64,000 bases of DNA from a virus: positions 60,854 through 124,853 of the IMG/VR virus record IMGVR_UViG_3300020437_000004; one strand, written 5' to 3'. The notes below the pieces were generated by a model. It had not been told where the DNA came from. It worked only from the letters and a program-made list of their open reading frames with translations, and made no database searches. This document shows, piece by piece, positions 32,655-40,043 of the stretch (position 1 is its first letter; the number at the start of each line of letters is the position of its first letter). The position numbers and the translations under genes were made by a program.

Positions 32655-32727
32655 CGTGTATGACTAGGTTTTGTATAGGGTAATACCCGAAGAAATATTT
32701 GGTAACAACCGTCTAATAATTATTTCG

Positions 32728-32734
32728 CTAAATA
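32728..32734 (+). promoter_or_regulatory. Late-promoter-like motif CTAAATA before the exported-protein island
   Basis: The plus strand reads GCTAAATAGAG 29 bp before the ATG at 32763. Same motif as on the minus strand, so the two sites are divergent. Confidence 0.5.
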
Positions 32735-32762
32735 GAGCTAGCACATCCCTCGCGAGGATAAA

Positions 32763-33266
32763 ATGAAAAAGATTTCAGCAGTGCTCTTCGGAATGTTTAT
32801 GTTGACCGCACCCGCACAGGCGGATATCACGCATCGCTTGTCCAGTAGTGTACAACTCACTGTGGATGCAGCTGCAACAAATGTACAGAGAGTTGGTAGC
32901 TCATATGCTGTCACAGGTAACAACGTTACCACACAATATACACCTTCTGGTGGTAGTGCAACAAGCTCTATTGGTAGTCTGACTGTCTCCTCAGGCGTTG
33001 GAGCGATTCCTACGTTGTCAGCGACCCAAGCAACTGCAGGGGAAAGTTTCAGCTTCTCTCAAACTTTCTATCAAGGTGATGCTCTAGGTTCTAGTGCACC
33101 GACAGTTGGTGAAGTACATAACTTCAGTAACCAGACAAGTACTGCTGCAGGTACTGCAGGCAATCTAGCTGGTACTATTGATTCATCATCAACGATGGGT
33201 CTAACAGCTGGAGGAGCAGGCACATCAGCTACTGGACAATTCACTAGCGAAATCCTAATCAAGTAG
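32763..33266 (+). CDS. Exported protein 1 of plus-strand island, 167 aa
   Basis: GCGAGGAT precedes the ATG. The signal peptide MKKISAVLFGMFMLTAPAQA should be cleaved before Asp21. The mature part is Ser/Thr/Gly/Ala-rich and lacks Cys, in beta-type strands, like a phage fibre or outer-membrane-directed protein. No known domain recognised. Two bases separate it from the next gene. Confidence 0.75.
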   Translation: MKKISAVLFGMFMLTAPAQADITHRLSSSVQLTVDAAATNVQRVGSSYAVTGNNVTTQYTPSGGSATSSIGSLTVSSGVGAIPTLSATQATAGESFSFSQTFYQGDALGSSAPTVGEVHNFSNQTSTAAGTAGNLAGTIDSSSTMGLTAGGAGTSATGQFTSEILIK

Positions 33267-33267
33267 G

Positions 33268-33732
33268 ATGATAAAGAGGTTTACTATAGGCATGTTGTTA
33301 CTGTGTAGCAGTGCTGCACAGGCAGTGCCTGTAGTACCTAATTTTCAGCAAGGCCAAATGACTAGCCATACAGAAACTACTTCTGAAGTGACTGAGGTCA
33401 TAAATTCGATGGATTACTCCACAGGATATACATACAGTATATCAGGTCATGGGGTGAAACCACAGGACAATGGGACAATCACACCTGGTGCAACAAGCAG
33501 CATTGGAGTGACCGCACCACAAACGTCTACAACTAGTAATGGAATTAATTCGACATGGACAGGATTAAACCTAGACCCAAGCAACAAACCAACGTGGGTC
33601 CAAAGCACACCTGGTGGAAACTTCAGTTTCATGGAAACGTATCACGGACCAGGTCTGCAAAATCACACGATCATCGAGAGAACAACAAAAATTCAAAGCG
33701 TAACAGATACCACAAGTATCTTTACCCAGTAA
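33268..33732 (+). CDS. Exported protein 2 of plus-strand island, 154 aa
   Basis: The signal peptide MIKRFTIGMLLLCSSAAQA is followed by a Thr/Ser/Pro/Gln-rich mature region. SFSQTF in protein 1 and NFSFMETYHG here, plus similar composition, suggest that proteins 1 and 2 are related. Function unknown. Confidence 0.75.
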   Translation: MIKRFTIGMLLLCSSAAQAVPVVPNFQQGQMTSHTETTSEVTEVINSMDYSTGYTYSISGHGVKPQDNGTITPGATSSIGVTAPQTSTTSNGINSTWTGLNLDPSNKPTWVQSTPGGNFSFMETYHGPGLQNHTIIERTTKIQSVTDTTSIFTQ

Positions 33733-34478
33733 TTGCACTAGCATTTGCAGCACCAGTTAACGCTGAGACTGTAGGTGGTGTGTCTGCGACAGCAAACCCA
33801 GTCGCGAATAGCTCAGGCTCAGTGACCAACCAGGCAATTCAAGTTTTACAAGGACCGTATATCCAGAATGGATATGGTGATGGTATTGTGTGTCAGGGAC
33901 CTACCGCTAATTTTACTCCATATGTCACTAGGTCAACTTCATGGAATTTTCCTTACGAACCGACCTATCAAGATCCTGTATACAACATGCTTGACCTTGT
34001 TGGAGACTTTGATGACAATGGCAACGCAATTCCAGACGGGATTCCCGATCATCCAGGTCAGATTTTGTATCATAGAGAAATAAGAACGGGACAAAAAGAT
34101 AACTATAACTGGAATGCAGGTTTCTCTGCCACTATTTCATGGCCATTGGACGGAGAAGCACAGGAATTGTGTAAGGAAGCAGCAAGAAATCACAACATGT
34201 TGCGTGAGCAAATGACTGCTAATCGTAGATTAGAATTTGAGCTTACAAGATTATCCAGATGTGGTGAGCTTGCCCAGAATGGTATTACATTCGCAACTTG
34301 GAGTCCTTATTTTGACCTATGTAAGGATGTGGTAGTGAATCCTAAGATGATTCAAGGTGTGCCACATACACATAGTATCAATCCAGTTTCCTCTTCAAAG
34401 GTGGTAACCCCCTCTTCGAACGGTAACGGTCAGTCCTCCTCTCTGAAAGAGATAAGTGTCGGGGATGTGACCCCTTAG
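33555..34478 (+). CDS. Exported protein 3 of plus-strand island (start uncertain)
   Basis: The real protein seems to begin near 33700 with the signal peptide KYLYPVIALAFAAPVNA, then VGGVSATANPVANSSGSVTN and a Cys-containing body. No ATG, GTG or TTG exists in frame near that point; the only standard start is the ATG at 33555, which adds 50 basic residues and overlaps gene 2 by 178 bp. A rare start codon, an assembly error or a point mutation are possible. The end overlaps the convergent gene by 101 bp. Confidence 0.6.
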   Translation: MDRIKPRPKQQTNVGPKHTWWKLQFHGNVSRTRSAKSHDHRENNKNSKRNRYHKYLYPVIALAFAAPVNAETVGGVSATANPVANSSGSVTNQAIQVLQGPYIQNGYGDGIVCQGPTANFTPYVTRSTSWNFPYEPTYQDPVYNMLDLVGDFDDNGNAIPDGIPDHPGQILYHREIRTGQKDNYNWNAGFSATISWPLDGEAQELCKEAARNHNMLREQMTANRRLEFELTRLSRCGELAQNGITFATWSPYFDLCKDVVVNPKMIQGVPHTHSINPVSSSKVVTPSSNGNGQSSSLKEISVGDVTP

Positions 34479-35181
34479 AACTAATCTTAGACATTACCTT
34501 CTTCACAGCAGGTTTTACAACCTTTAATAGTAATTCTGCTAAAGGTTTTGCTAATAGAGCAGAGGTTGTTGCAACTACAGCAATAGATGTAGTAGCCATT
34601 ATTGCCCCTGCAGTGGGTATATTTCCAACAACTTGGTCAGGTATTGACACCTTGACCTTTATAGGCACACATTCTATCTGTGTGCCATTTTTTATGAGTT
34701 TATACTCGACAATCTTTTGATCACCAGTTACTGTGCCTACTGGCTCCTTCGCTTCTTGGATCTCAGTAGGGCATTGCTGCTCCTCTTCTTTAGTTACACC
34801 ACTTGTATCAGGCACTGGTGGAGGACCTGGCAATTCTGCCTCTGGGGGTGGTTGATATACAGGGACAGGTGGCTCATACTTATATTGTATTCTACTTGCG
34901 TCGTAATCTATAGGTGAAAATGATGGTACACCACTATCACATAAGACCATATTACCGTCTTTATCATTCTTCCTCAACTCATCCTGCATCTTACCAGTGG
35001 TTGATTGCTCCTTATGATAGGTAACACAACCAGGTATATTAATAATAGGAGATCCTATCTGTTGGGTAATAGGATGAAGATTTGGAAGGGTCGTAGGCAT
35101 ATTGCGTAACCACTCAGGTGTATAAACCTGAGGGATTTCTCTTACACCTACCTCATTTATCTTGATCGAAGGTATCGTCAT
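34378..35181 (-). CDS. Proline-rich protein with C-terminal membrane segment, 267 aa
   Basis: I start at MTIPSIKI (35181). The middle is proline-rich (VPVYQPPPEAELPGPPPVP); a hydrophobic Ala/Thr/Val stretch (AGAIMATTSIAVVATTSALL) follows near residue 205, then a basic C-terminus. The last 100 bp overlap the convergent exported protein gene. Likely membrane-anchored; function unknown. It is the last gene of a group of four membrane proteins running from 36297. Confidence 0.65.
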   Translation of the reverse strand: MTIPSIKINEVGVREIPQVYTPEWLRNMPTTLPNLHPITQQIGSPIINIPGCVTYHKEQSTTGKMQDELRKNDKDGNMVLCDSGVPSFSPIDYDASRIQYKYEPPVPVYQPPPEAELPGPPPVPDTSGVTKEEEQQCPTEIQEAKEPVGTVTGDQKIVEYKLIKNGTQIECVPIKVKVSIPDQVVGNIPTAGAIMATTSIAVVATTSALLAKPLAELLLKVVKPAVKKVMSKISSKGSHPRHLSLSERRTDRYRSKRGLPPLKRKLD

Positions 35182-35758
35182 CACAATGCTCACTAAAATC
35201 AGTTGCCATCTGACCACCTATCTTGGCACCTTGATCAGCACCACCTAGTGCGACAAGACCCGCCAATACAGGTCCCACAAATGGTATACCAGAAACAGCA
35301 GGGGCTGCTGCAGCACCCATACTAGCTCCCACCACACGTCCTGTTTGCTCTCCACCGCCCGCCGACTTGATACATGCGACTGCACGGTCGTCGAGCTTTC
35401 CCACCGAGGGGGATCCACTCCCATCCTGCCATGATCGAGGATTTGACACTTGTCCGCCTTGGTTGGTCTTACCATCCATGACGTATTCTTCTACTACTTG
35501 AGTCCTCTTTTTACCTAGACCAAGCAGTCCAGCTGGTTTTTCAATATCTCTAGTGATATGCATAGTCTTTGGATCGTTTGCTCTATAAGCAATCGAATAA
35601 CCATCCTCATCAACTCTTGCTGAGTATGTTGAATAAGGTCCTACAGGAGGTTGGATAAGTGGCAAAGTATTATTCTTGGAAATCATTCCAATCATACCAA
35701 TATGTCCTATACCTAGGACAATACCAAGTCCACCTGCAAACCAATTAATAGGTTTCAT
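35153..35758 (-). CDS. Membrane protein with glycine-zipper segment, 201 aa
   Basis: An N-terminal membrane helix (WFAGGLGIVLGIGHIGMIGMI) is followed by a polar region and a second Gly/Ala-rich hydrophobic part (VVGASMGAAAAPAVSG, VGPVLAGLVALGGADQG) that resembles a glycine zipper. Acidic tail. Function unknown; perhaps injected or membrane-acting. It overlaps neighbours at both ends. Confidence 0.65.
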   Translation of the reverse strand: MKPINWFAGGLGIVLGIGHIGMIGMISKNNTLPLIQPPVGPYSTYSARVDEDGYSIAYRANDPKTMHITRDIEKPAGLLGLGKKRTQVVEEYVMDGKTNQGGQVSNPRSWQDGSGSPSVGKLDDRAVACIKSAGGGEQTGRVVGASMGAAAAPAVSGIPFVGPVLAGLVALGGADQGAKIGGQMATDFSEHCDDDTFDQDK

Positions 35759-35991
35759 TTTCCTGGTAGCGTTGGGATAGCGGGTCCTGTCGCTTTAGGA
35801 ATCTTTGGCACCTCTGCATCAATAGCAACAGGAAGTGCATCAGACAATGCAGCAGTAATAGCCTTCGTAACACGAGACTTTACATTCTCTTTAATCTCTT
35901 CTCTCTGTAGATAAACATATCCACCTGTGCCTACAATGGCAAGAGAAACAACACCTGCAAAGATCGCAAGTCCGTCAATAATCTTTCGCAT
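35755..35991 (-). CDS. Small single-pass membrane protein, 78 aa
   Basis: One helix near the N-terminus (GLAIFAGVVSLAIVGTGGYVYL), then a charged coiled region and a proline-rich C-terminus (PKIPKATGPAIPTLPGK). It may form part of a membrane complex with its neighbours. Function unknown. Confidence 0.65.
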   Translation of the reverse strand: MRKIIDGLAIFAGVVSLAIVGTGGYVYLQREEIKENVKSRVTKAITAALSDALPVAIDAEVPKIPKATGPAIPTLPGK

Positions 35992-35994
35992 AAT

Positions 35995-36297
35995 TTACTC
36001 CTTTTCTTTCTTAGCGACATATTCCACAGTGTATGTGGTCTTAGCACCTGCACTTGGCTTCTTCTCATCACCATTCTTCTTGGTCGTAGCGACGCCAAAA
36101 GTAGCTAACGTTCCTGTGAAGACCGAGGCTATGAAAGTTGGATCAATATTGGTCTTTGCTAGACCTGGCACCTGCAAATAATTAATAGTCAGGATAGCCG
36201 CAGACCACCCAAGGATAGTAAGACGCACCAAAGTGGCGACACCTTCATCCAATAAGTCAAACTTTTTTTCTTGCTTAACTTTAGGAGTTTCAGCCAT
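35995..36297 (-). CDS. Two-helix membrane protein (holin-like topology), 100 aa
   Basis: Two hydrophobic segments, about residues 24-43 (RLTILGWSAAILTINYLQV) and 54-70 (FIASVFTGTLATFGVATTKK), with charged N- and C-termini match class II holin topology and size. No endolysin is visible beside it, so the holin label is a hypothesis only. A late-promoter motif inside an inverted repeat lies just upstream. Confidence 0.6.
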   Translation of the reverse strand: MAETPKVKQEKKFDLLDEGVATLVRLTILGWSAAILTINYLQVPGLAKTNIDPTFIASVFTGTLATFGVATTKKNGDEKKPSAGAKTTYTVEYVAKKEKE

Positions 36298-36317
36298 GAT
36301 TCTAGTGTAAGTACCTC

Positions 36318-36324
36318 TATTTAG
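36318..36324 (-). promoter_or_regulatory. Late-promoter-like motif CTAAATA within an inverted repeat
   Basis: The minus strand reads GCTAAATAG 21 bp before the ATG at 36297. It is flanked by GTAAGTA and TACTTAC (36307-36332). Confidence 0.5.
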
Positions 36325-36752
36325 CTACTTACAGATTCCACTGGTTGTTTCTTCTTTCCGATATTATATTTACTCTCTAACGTCCACTCTCCCTTGTCCT
36401 TATATGACAGGACTTTGATCTGATTAAGGGGTGCCAACTCATCGTCACCTACTGGTGCTACAACTACGATAAGTCCCCAGTCAGATAGGAGTCTAGCAAT
36501 ACGATTGCGTCTTTGTACATCATTCGTAGTCATGTTTGATGGTTTCCCATCTAGTGCAAACAATTCTTTGAAGTGTACTATGTAATACTTGCCCTTCTTA
36601 TGAAGGATATGGCACGATTGATATAGTTTTTTCTCTTTACGAGAAGCTACACCGATCCTAGTAAGGGTTTCTCTAACTTTTAGGAAGTCATCTGGTTCTT
36701 TTAATGTAACCTCAACCATCATGCTAGGAGACCAAGAGATCTCATCACTCAT
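36321..36752 (-). CDS. regA: Translational repressor RegA
   Basis: VEVTLKEPDDFLKVRETLTRIG, YQSCHILHKKGKYYIVHFKELF, RRNRIARLLSDWGLI and EWTLESKYNIGKK align by eye with T4 RegA over its full length. RegA binds mRNAs near start codons and shuts down translation of early genes. The ATG at 36752, with GGAGGA a few bases upstream and an ATGA overlap with gp62, adds ten residues to the T4-type start. Confidence 0.95.
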   Translation of the reverse strand: MSDEISWSPSMMVEVTLKEPDDFLKVRETLTRIGVASRKEKKLYQSCHILHKKGKYYIVHFKELFALDGKPSNMTTNDVQRRNRIARLLSDWGLIVVVAPVGDDELAPLNQIKVLSYKDKGEWTLESKYNIGKKKQPVESVSS

Positions 36753-37141
36753 TTCATTCCTCCGCTATTCAATTTAGACCTAATAACTTGGATTTCTTCC
36801 TTGTTTAGCAGTTTCAGTGCTTGCTCTGCCTTCTCTGTAGAATAGTTATAATACTTTTTAACTAGGTCAAGATCTGGATGAGTGGACTTCTTTGCCCAAG
36901 GGGAAAACCTTTTAGATTTCCTAACACTATGTATAAAAAAATTATATTGCATGTCCTTATCAAGCGTGCTACCAAGGCGATTCATCTCGTTGGAATGCAT
37001 GATGGTATCAATAAAATATGACAGTGCCTTGTTGACCATGAATGCAGGATAATGTCTCATATACCCCTCATCTTGGGTATAATCTGCATTCTTTAGGTTG
37101 ATTGAGTTAACGTAGTCAAAGGGATTGTAGTCTGCGGACAT
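36749..37141 (-). CDS. gp62: Clamp loader small subunit, T4 gp62-like
   Basis: I start at MSADYNPFDYV (37141), 26 bp inside the end of pcyA. The 130-residue protein is helical; FMVNKALSYF, HSNEMNRLGS and YNFFIHSVRKSKRFSPWAK resemble segments of T4 gp62 (MVENALSQF, PRGKRYGKWAK). It joins gp44 to load the gp45 clamp. Its position before regA is that of T4, though gp44 and gp45 are separated here by pcyA, dam and oxygenases. Confidence 0.85.
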   Translation of the reverse strand: MSADYNPFDYVNSINLKNADYTQDEGYMRHYPAFMVNKALSYFIDTIMHSNEMNRLGSTLDKDMQYNFFIHSVRKSKRFSPWAKKSTHPDLDLVKKYYNYSTEKAEQALKLLNKEEIQVIRSKLNSGGMK

Positions 37142-37823
37142 TTGGTTTATCAAATAAAATTTCATTAATGTAGTTTTCTGCCCATGCCTCATCAAACCAC
37201 TGTGATAAGACCGCTTTCGTCTTCTTATTCTTTCTTTGTGAGAGCACATAGTGACACTGGTCGTCTATCCTATGCATCACAGGCACCCAGTCTCCTAGTT
37301 TACCATTGTCATCATCATACTCTGCATTCTTGATGCAATCAGTCATTACTCTCAGGTATTCACTAGTCACATCCAGATAACTTTGTCTTGACTCAGGATC
37401 TTTTAACCTAGCAAACTTACAGAAGGGAGAAAAGACACCCTCTGTCCATAGTGGTAGCACTCTCCAATCTTTAAAGAAATATCTTGATGAAATTGGTGCT
37501 AATTTATCGCTTAAATCGACCCCAAATACAGGTGATATATCAACGACGGCAGCAGTAACTTGATCAGGTGTTTCAATTATATCACATCCAAAGATAGGGA
37601 TGCGATACTTAGGAATAGGGTAAAAAACACAGTGCACAATCTTTAATTTCTCACCTAGAGATGCTCTTTCGATGTGCAACTTTCTCATGCCCCTACACTT
37701 CCACATCTCATTGCGGATAGTGATATCACCCTTCCGAATTAACTTATGATTCGTCTCTAGGATCTCTATAGCAGGCAGTGAAACCAGACTTTGACGTATG
37801 AGATCGGCTAACTCATCCTGCAT
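37116..37823 (-). CDS. pcyA: Ferredoxin-dependent bilin reductase, PcyA-like
   Basis: The 235-residue protein fits phycocyanobilin:ferredoxin oxidoreductase: CRGMRKLHIERASLG, IVHCVFYPIPKY, PIFGCDII, VVDISPVFGV and WAENYINEILFD. Glu52, His64 and Asp81 correspond to the catalytic Glu76, His88 and Asp105 of PcyA. This argues for PcyA-type reduction of biliverdin to phycocyanobilin, although the phage variant PcyX, which yields phycoerythrobilin, is related. Auxiliary pigment gene within the replication block. Confidence 0.88.
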   Translation of the reverse strand: MQDELADLIRQSLVSLPAIEILETNHKLIRKGDITIRNEMWKCRGMRKLHIERASLGEKLKIVHCVFYPIPKYRIPIFGCDIIETPDQVTAAVVDISPVFGVDLSDKLAPISSRYFFKDWRVLPLWTEGVFSPFCKFARLKDPESRQSYLDVTSEYLRVMTDCIKNAEYDDDNGKLGDWVPVMHRIDDQCHYVLSQRKNKKTKAVLSQWFDEAWAENYINEILFDKPNVRRLQSL

Positions 37824-38664
37824 ACATGACCTCTAGAGGAGATGCAACTTTTGCTTCGTAATTTCTAATCAATAACTCTTGTTGATTACGATTTCTACTT
37901 CCTCTATGCTTCATGCCGTATGTTAACTGAAAATACTCTTGCTTATATCTATCATACCACTCCTCGATCTCCTCATCAATATTATATGTAATCATCCAGT
38001 CATGAGGACACACTTCACAGTTGTCAAAGAAGATTTTATGGTCAAAATCCTTGTGCAATTCAGCGTTTGTGCCATACAAATATGACTTGATTTTGTATGG
38101 AGGATCTAGAAATACAAATACATTACCACGATGATCATGATCGTCATTCATGACCTCTGCATAGTCCTTATTAGTGATATTCCAGTGACCTATGAGTGCA
38201 CCTACTGACTTGAGATTCTCTGCTCCACGGACAGTAAAATTTTGCTTTGATGCAGTCTTAGAAAACGATGAATTCTCCGTCAAACCACTGTAACTACACT
38301 TGTTTAAGATCCAAAAGTAGCATGCTCTATCGAATGATTCAGCATCAGCAATAGACTCCTTGGCAGTGTTAAACAACTCTCTTGCCAAGACCTCATCATT
38401 GTGTGAATTCTTGTATTCAATAAGAGAATCAGACAAATTCTTATAGTCTGTCTGCAATACACTCCAAAAATTATAGAGGTGACCATACAAGTCATTGACC
38501 CACACATCTGCAGTAGGATTATCTTGTGTGAATCGTAGTGCAACGCTACCACCACCTAGAAATGGCTCTCTAAACTCCTTACACTTAGGTGCTAGTTTGA
38601 GTAGTCTTTCTGCTGCTCTAGATTTACCGCCAGGATATCTGAGCGGTGTCTTAATGTATCTCAT
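37813..38664 (-). CDS. dam: DNA adenine methyltransferase (Dam/D12 class)
   Basis: The N-terminal PLRYPGGKSRAAERL is the D12-class SAM-binding motif (FxGG type with PFLGGGS), and FVFLDPPYKIKSY (near residue 185) is the DPPY catalytic motif for adenine N6 methylation. Size and order (motif I then DPPY) match T4 Dam and M.DpnII-like enzymes. Methylation probably protects phage DNA; target sequence unknown, possibly GATC. Confidence 0.92.
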   Translation of the reverse strand: MRYIKTPLRYPGGKSRAAERLLKLAPKCKEFREPFLGGGSVALRFTQDNPTADVWVNDLYGHLYNFWSVLQTDYKNLSDSLIEYKNSHNDEVLARELFNTAKESIADAESFDRACYFWILNKCSYSGLTENSSFSKTASKQNFTVRGAENLKSVGALIGHWNITNKDYAEVMNDDHDHRGNVFVFLDPPYKIKSYLYGTNAELHKDFDHKIFFDNCEVCPHDWMITYNIDEEIEEWYDRYKQEYFQLTYGMKHRGSRNRNQQELLIRNYEAKVASPLEVMYAG

Positions 38665-39278
38665 AATACTTCAATGTTTGCCATTGGGTAACCAAAAGGA
38701 CCAGGATTTATATTTCCTGCAGGAAAAGCATTAAAACTAATGGTCATCCTGTCATAATCAAAAAAATGGCGATCAGATTCATGGACTAACCATGAAGGAA
38801 ACAGAATAAGTTTACCTTCTTCTGCTGCCAACTTTTCTATAGGACCTCCACGATCTGCAAGGTTGTCAGATATGACCTCCATACAGTCCATAACACGAGG
38901 ATATACAGGATCATGAAAAACTGTCGCTACACCTTGTGTAAGATAGAAAACTCCTGACACAAGTGACATATTATGTCTGTGTCGTGGGTGTCCTACCCCT
39001 GATCCTGCAGGTGCAACGTTGCCCCACATGAGAGAGATGTCTAGTCTATCACATTGCAGGGCATTTGCTACTTTATATTCTTCAAGGCACTCTTCAAACC
39101 ACTCTACGAGCGTATAGAATCTCTCATTTTTGTGAAGGTTTCCACACGTCGTTTCAACTCCCTCTGGAAAATTAAACTGTTCTCGTTTTTCGGATCTAAG
39201 AGCGTCCTTAATTTCTTGAAGATCTCCTTCATAAGAAAATTCGGGGACAATAATAGGAAACAGTTGATTTATTTTCAT
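38661..39278 (-). CDS. 2OG-Fe(II) oxygenase family protein (Oxy_5-like), 205 aa
   Basis: GHPRHRHNMSLVSGVFYL (His97 to His102), VFHDP (Asp123), LILFPSWLVHES (His166) and RMTISFNAFPAG (Arg177) follow the putative 2OG-Fe(II) oxygenase pattern common in marine phages. It is the paralogue of the next gene, with the same motif order. Coupled to dam by overlap. Substrate unknown. Confidence 0.82.
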   Translation of the reverse strand: MKINQLFPIIVPEFSYEGDLQEIKDALRSEKREQFNFPEGVETTCGNLHKNERFYTLVEWFEECLEEYKVANALQCDRLDISLMWGNVAPAGSGVGHPRHRHNMSLVSGVFYLTQGVATVFHDPVYPRVMDCMEVISDNLADRGGPIEKLAAEEGKLILFPSWLVHESDRHFFDYDRMTISFNAFPAGNINPGPFGYPMANIEVL

Positions 39279-39910
39279 CTTACAATCTTTCTTTCAAGAT
39301 TCATCATAGGGACATCCCATGCACCTAAGTTTTGATTACCAAATGGAAAGAGATTTGCTGAAACAGTAAACCTATCCTCTGATCTATCATTAGGTTGTGA
39401 CCCATGCATCAAATAACTGGGGAAAATCAACAAAGTACCAGGAAATGGACGGTAATTATATCTTGTCTCCGAGTAAGGACCTCCATCTAAGTGTAATTGT
39501 GCCCACTCTCGCTGTGCTAGAGGGTCAATAAACGTGGTGGGACTACCACCAGTCAGATAATATACACAACTCCAATAGGACATGGGATGCCTGTGTGGAG
39601 TATGATGGTGACCTGTATTTGCATTCGCTCTGTTACACCACATAGAGGTGATTTCCATCCTTTCAGCAAGGAATTTGTTATCCTTTAGGACATCATTAGC
39701 ACATTGCTCGATCCACATCTTCAACTCAGTCCACTCGGGACGTTGCTCAAGGTGTGGGTAAGATGTGCCAACACCACCATCTAGATTATACGCTCTATAT
39801 TCCTCTTTTTCTGCAGAAAAAAGGGCATTACTGAGTAGATGTTGACTACTTTTAAACTCCCATACCCTTACAGGAAACCAGAGTTTTTCTTTGTAAGTCT
39901 TCTCATTCAT
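39275..39910 (-). CDS. 2OG-Fe(II) oxygenase family protein (Oxy_5-like), 211 aa
   Basis: TPHRHPMSYWSCVYYL (His106/His108), TTFIDP (Asp129), LLIFPSYLMHGS (His169) and RFTVSANLFPFGN (Arg180) mirror the preceding paralogue, so the two arose by tandem duplication. Overlap with neighbours suggests coupling. Function unknown. Confidence 0.82.
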   Translation of the reverse strand: MNEKTYKEKLWFPVRVWEFKSSQHLLSNALFSAEKEEYRAYNLDGGVGTSYPHLEQRPEWTELKMWIEQCANDVLKDNKFLAERMEITSMWCNRANANTGHHHTPHRHPMSYWSCVYYLTGGSPTTFIDPLAQREWAQLHLDGGPYSETRYNYRPFPGTLLIFPSYLMHGSQPNDRSEDRFTVSANLFPFGNQNLGAWDVPMMNLERKIVR

Positions 39911-40043
39911 TACGCACCTCTTCTGTTTGAGTTACACCTAACCATACACCGATTACTGGGACTGCGAAGATAAGCACCCTTGCAAGACCAGTAACTGCTA
40001 AAAAGATTAGCACTCTTTTAGAGGATTTCCATCGTCTATTCAT
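39903..40043 (-). CDS. Small membrane protein, 46 aa
   Basis: The ATG at 40043 overlaps the gp44 stop (ATGA). A basic start (MNRRWKSSKR) precedes a hydrophobic stretch (VLIFLAVTGLARVLIFAVPVIGVWL) and an acidic tail. Function unknown. Confidence 0.6.
   Translation of the reverse strand: MNRRWKSSKRVLIFLAVTGLARVLIFAVPVIGVWLGVTQTEEVRNE

Noticed and set aside
33630-33732. Programmed -1 frameshift fusing exported proteins 2 and 3
   Set aside because: No good slippery heptamer was found, and a fusion would place a second signal peptide inside the protein. A start-codon problem is simpler.
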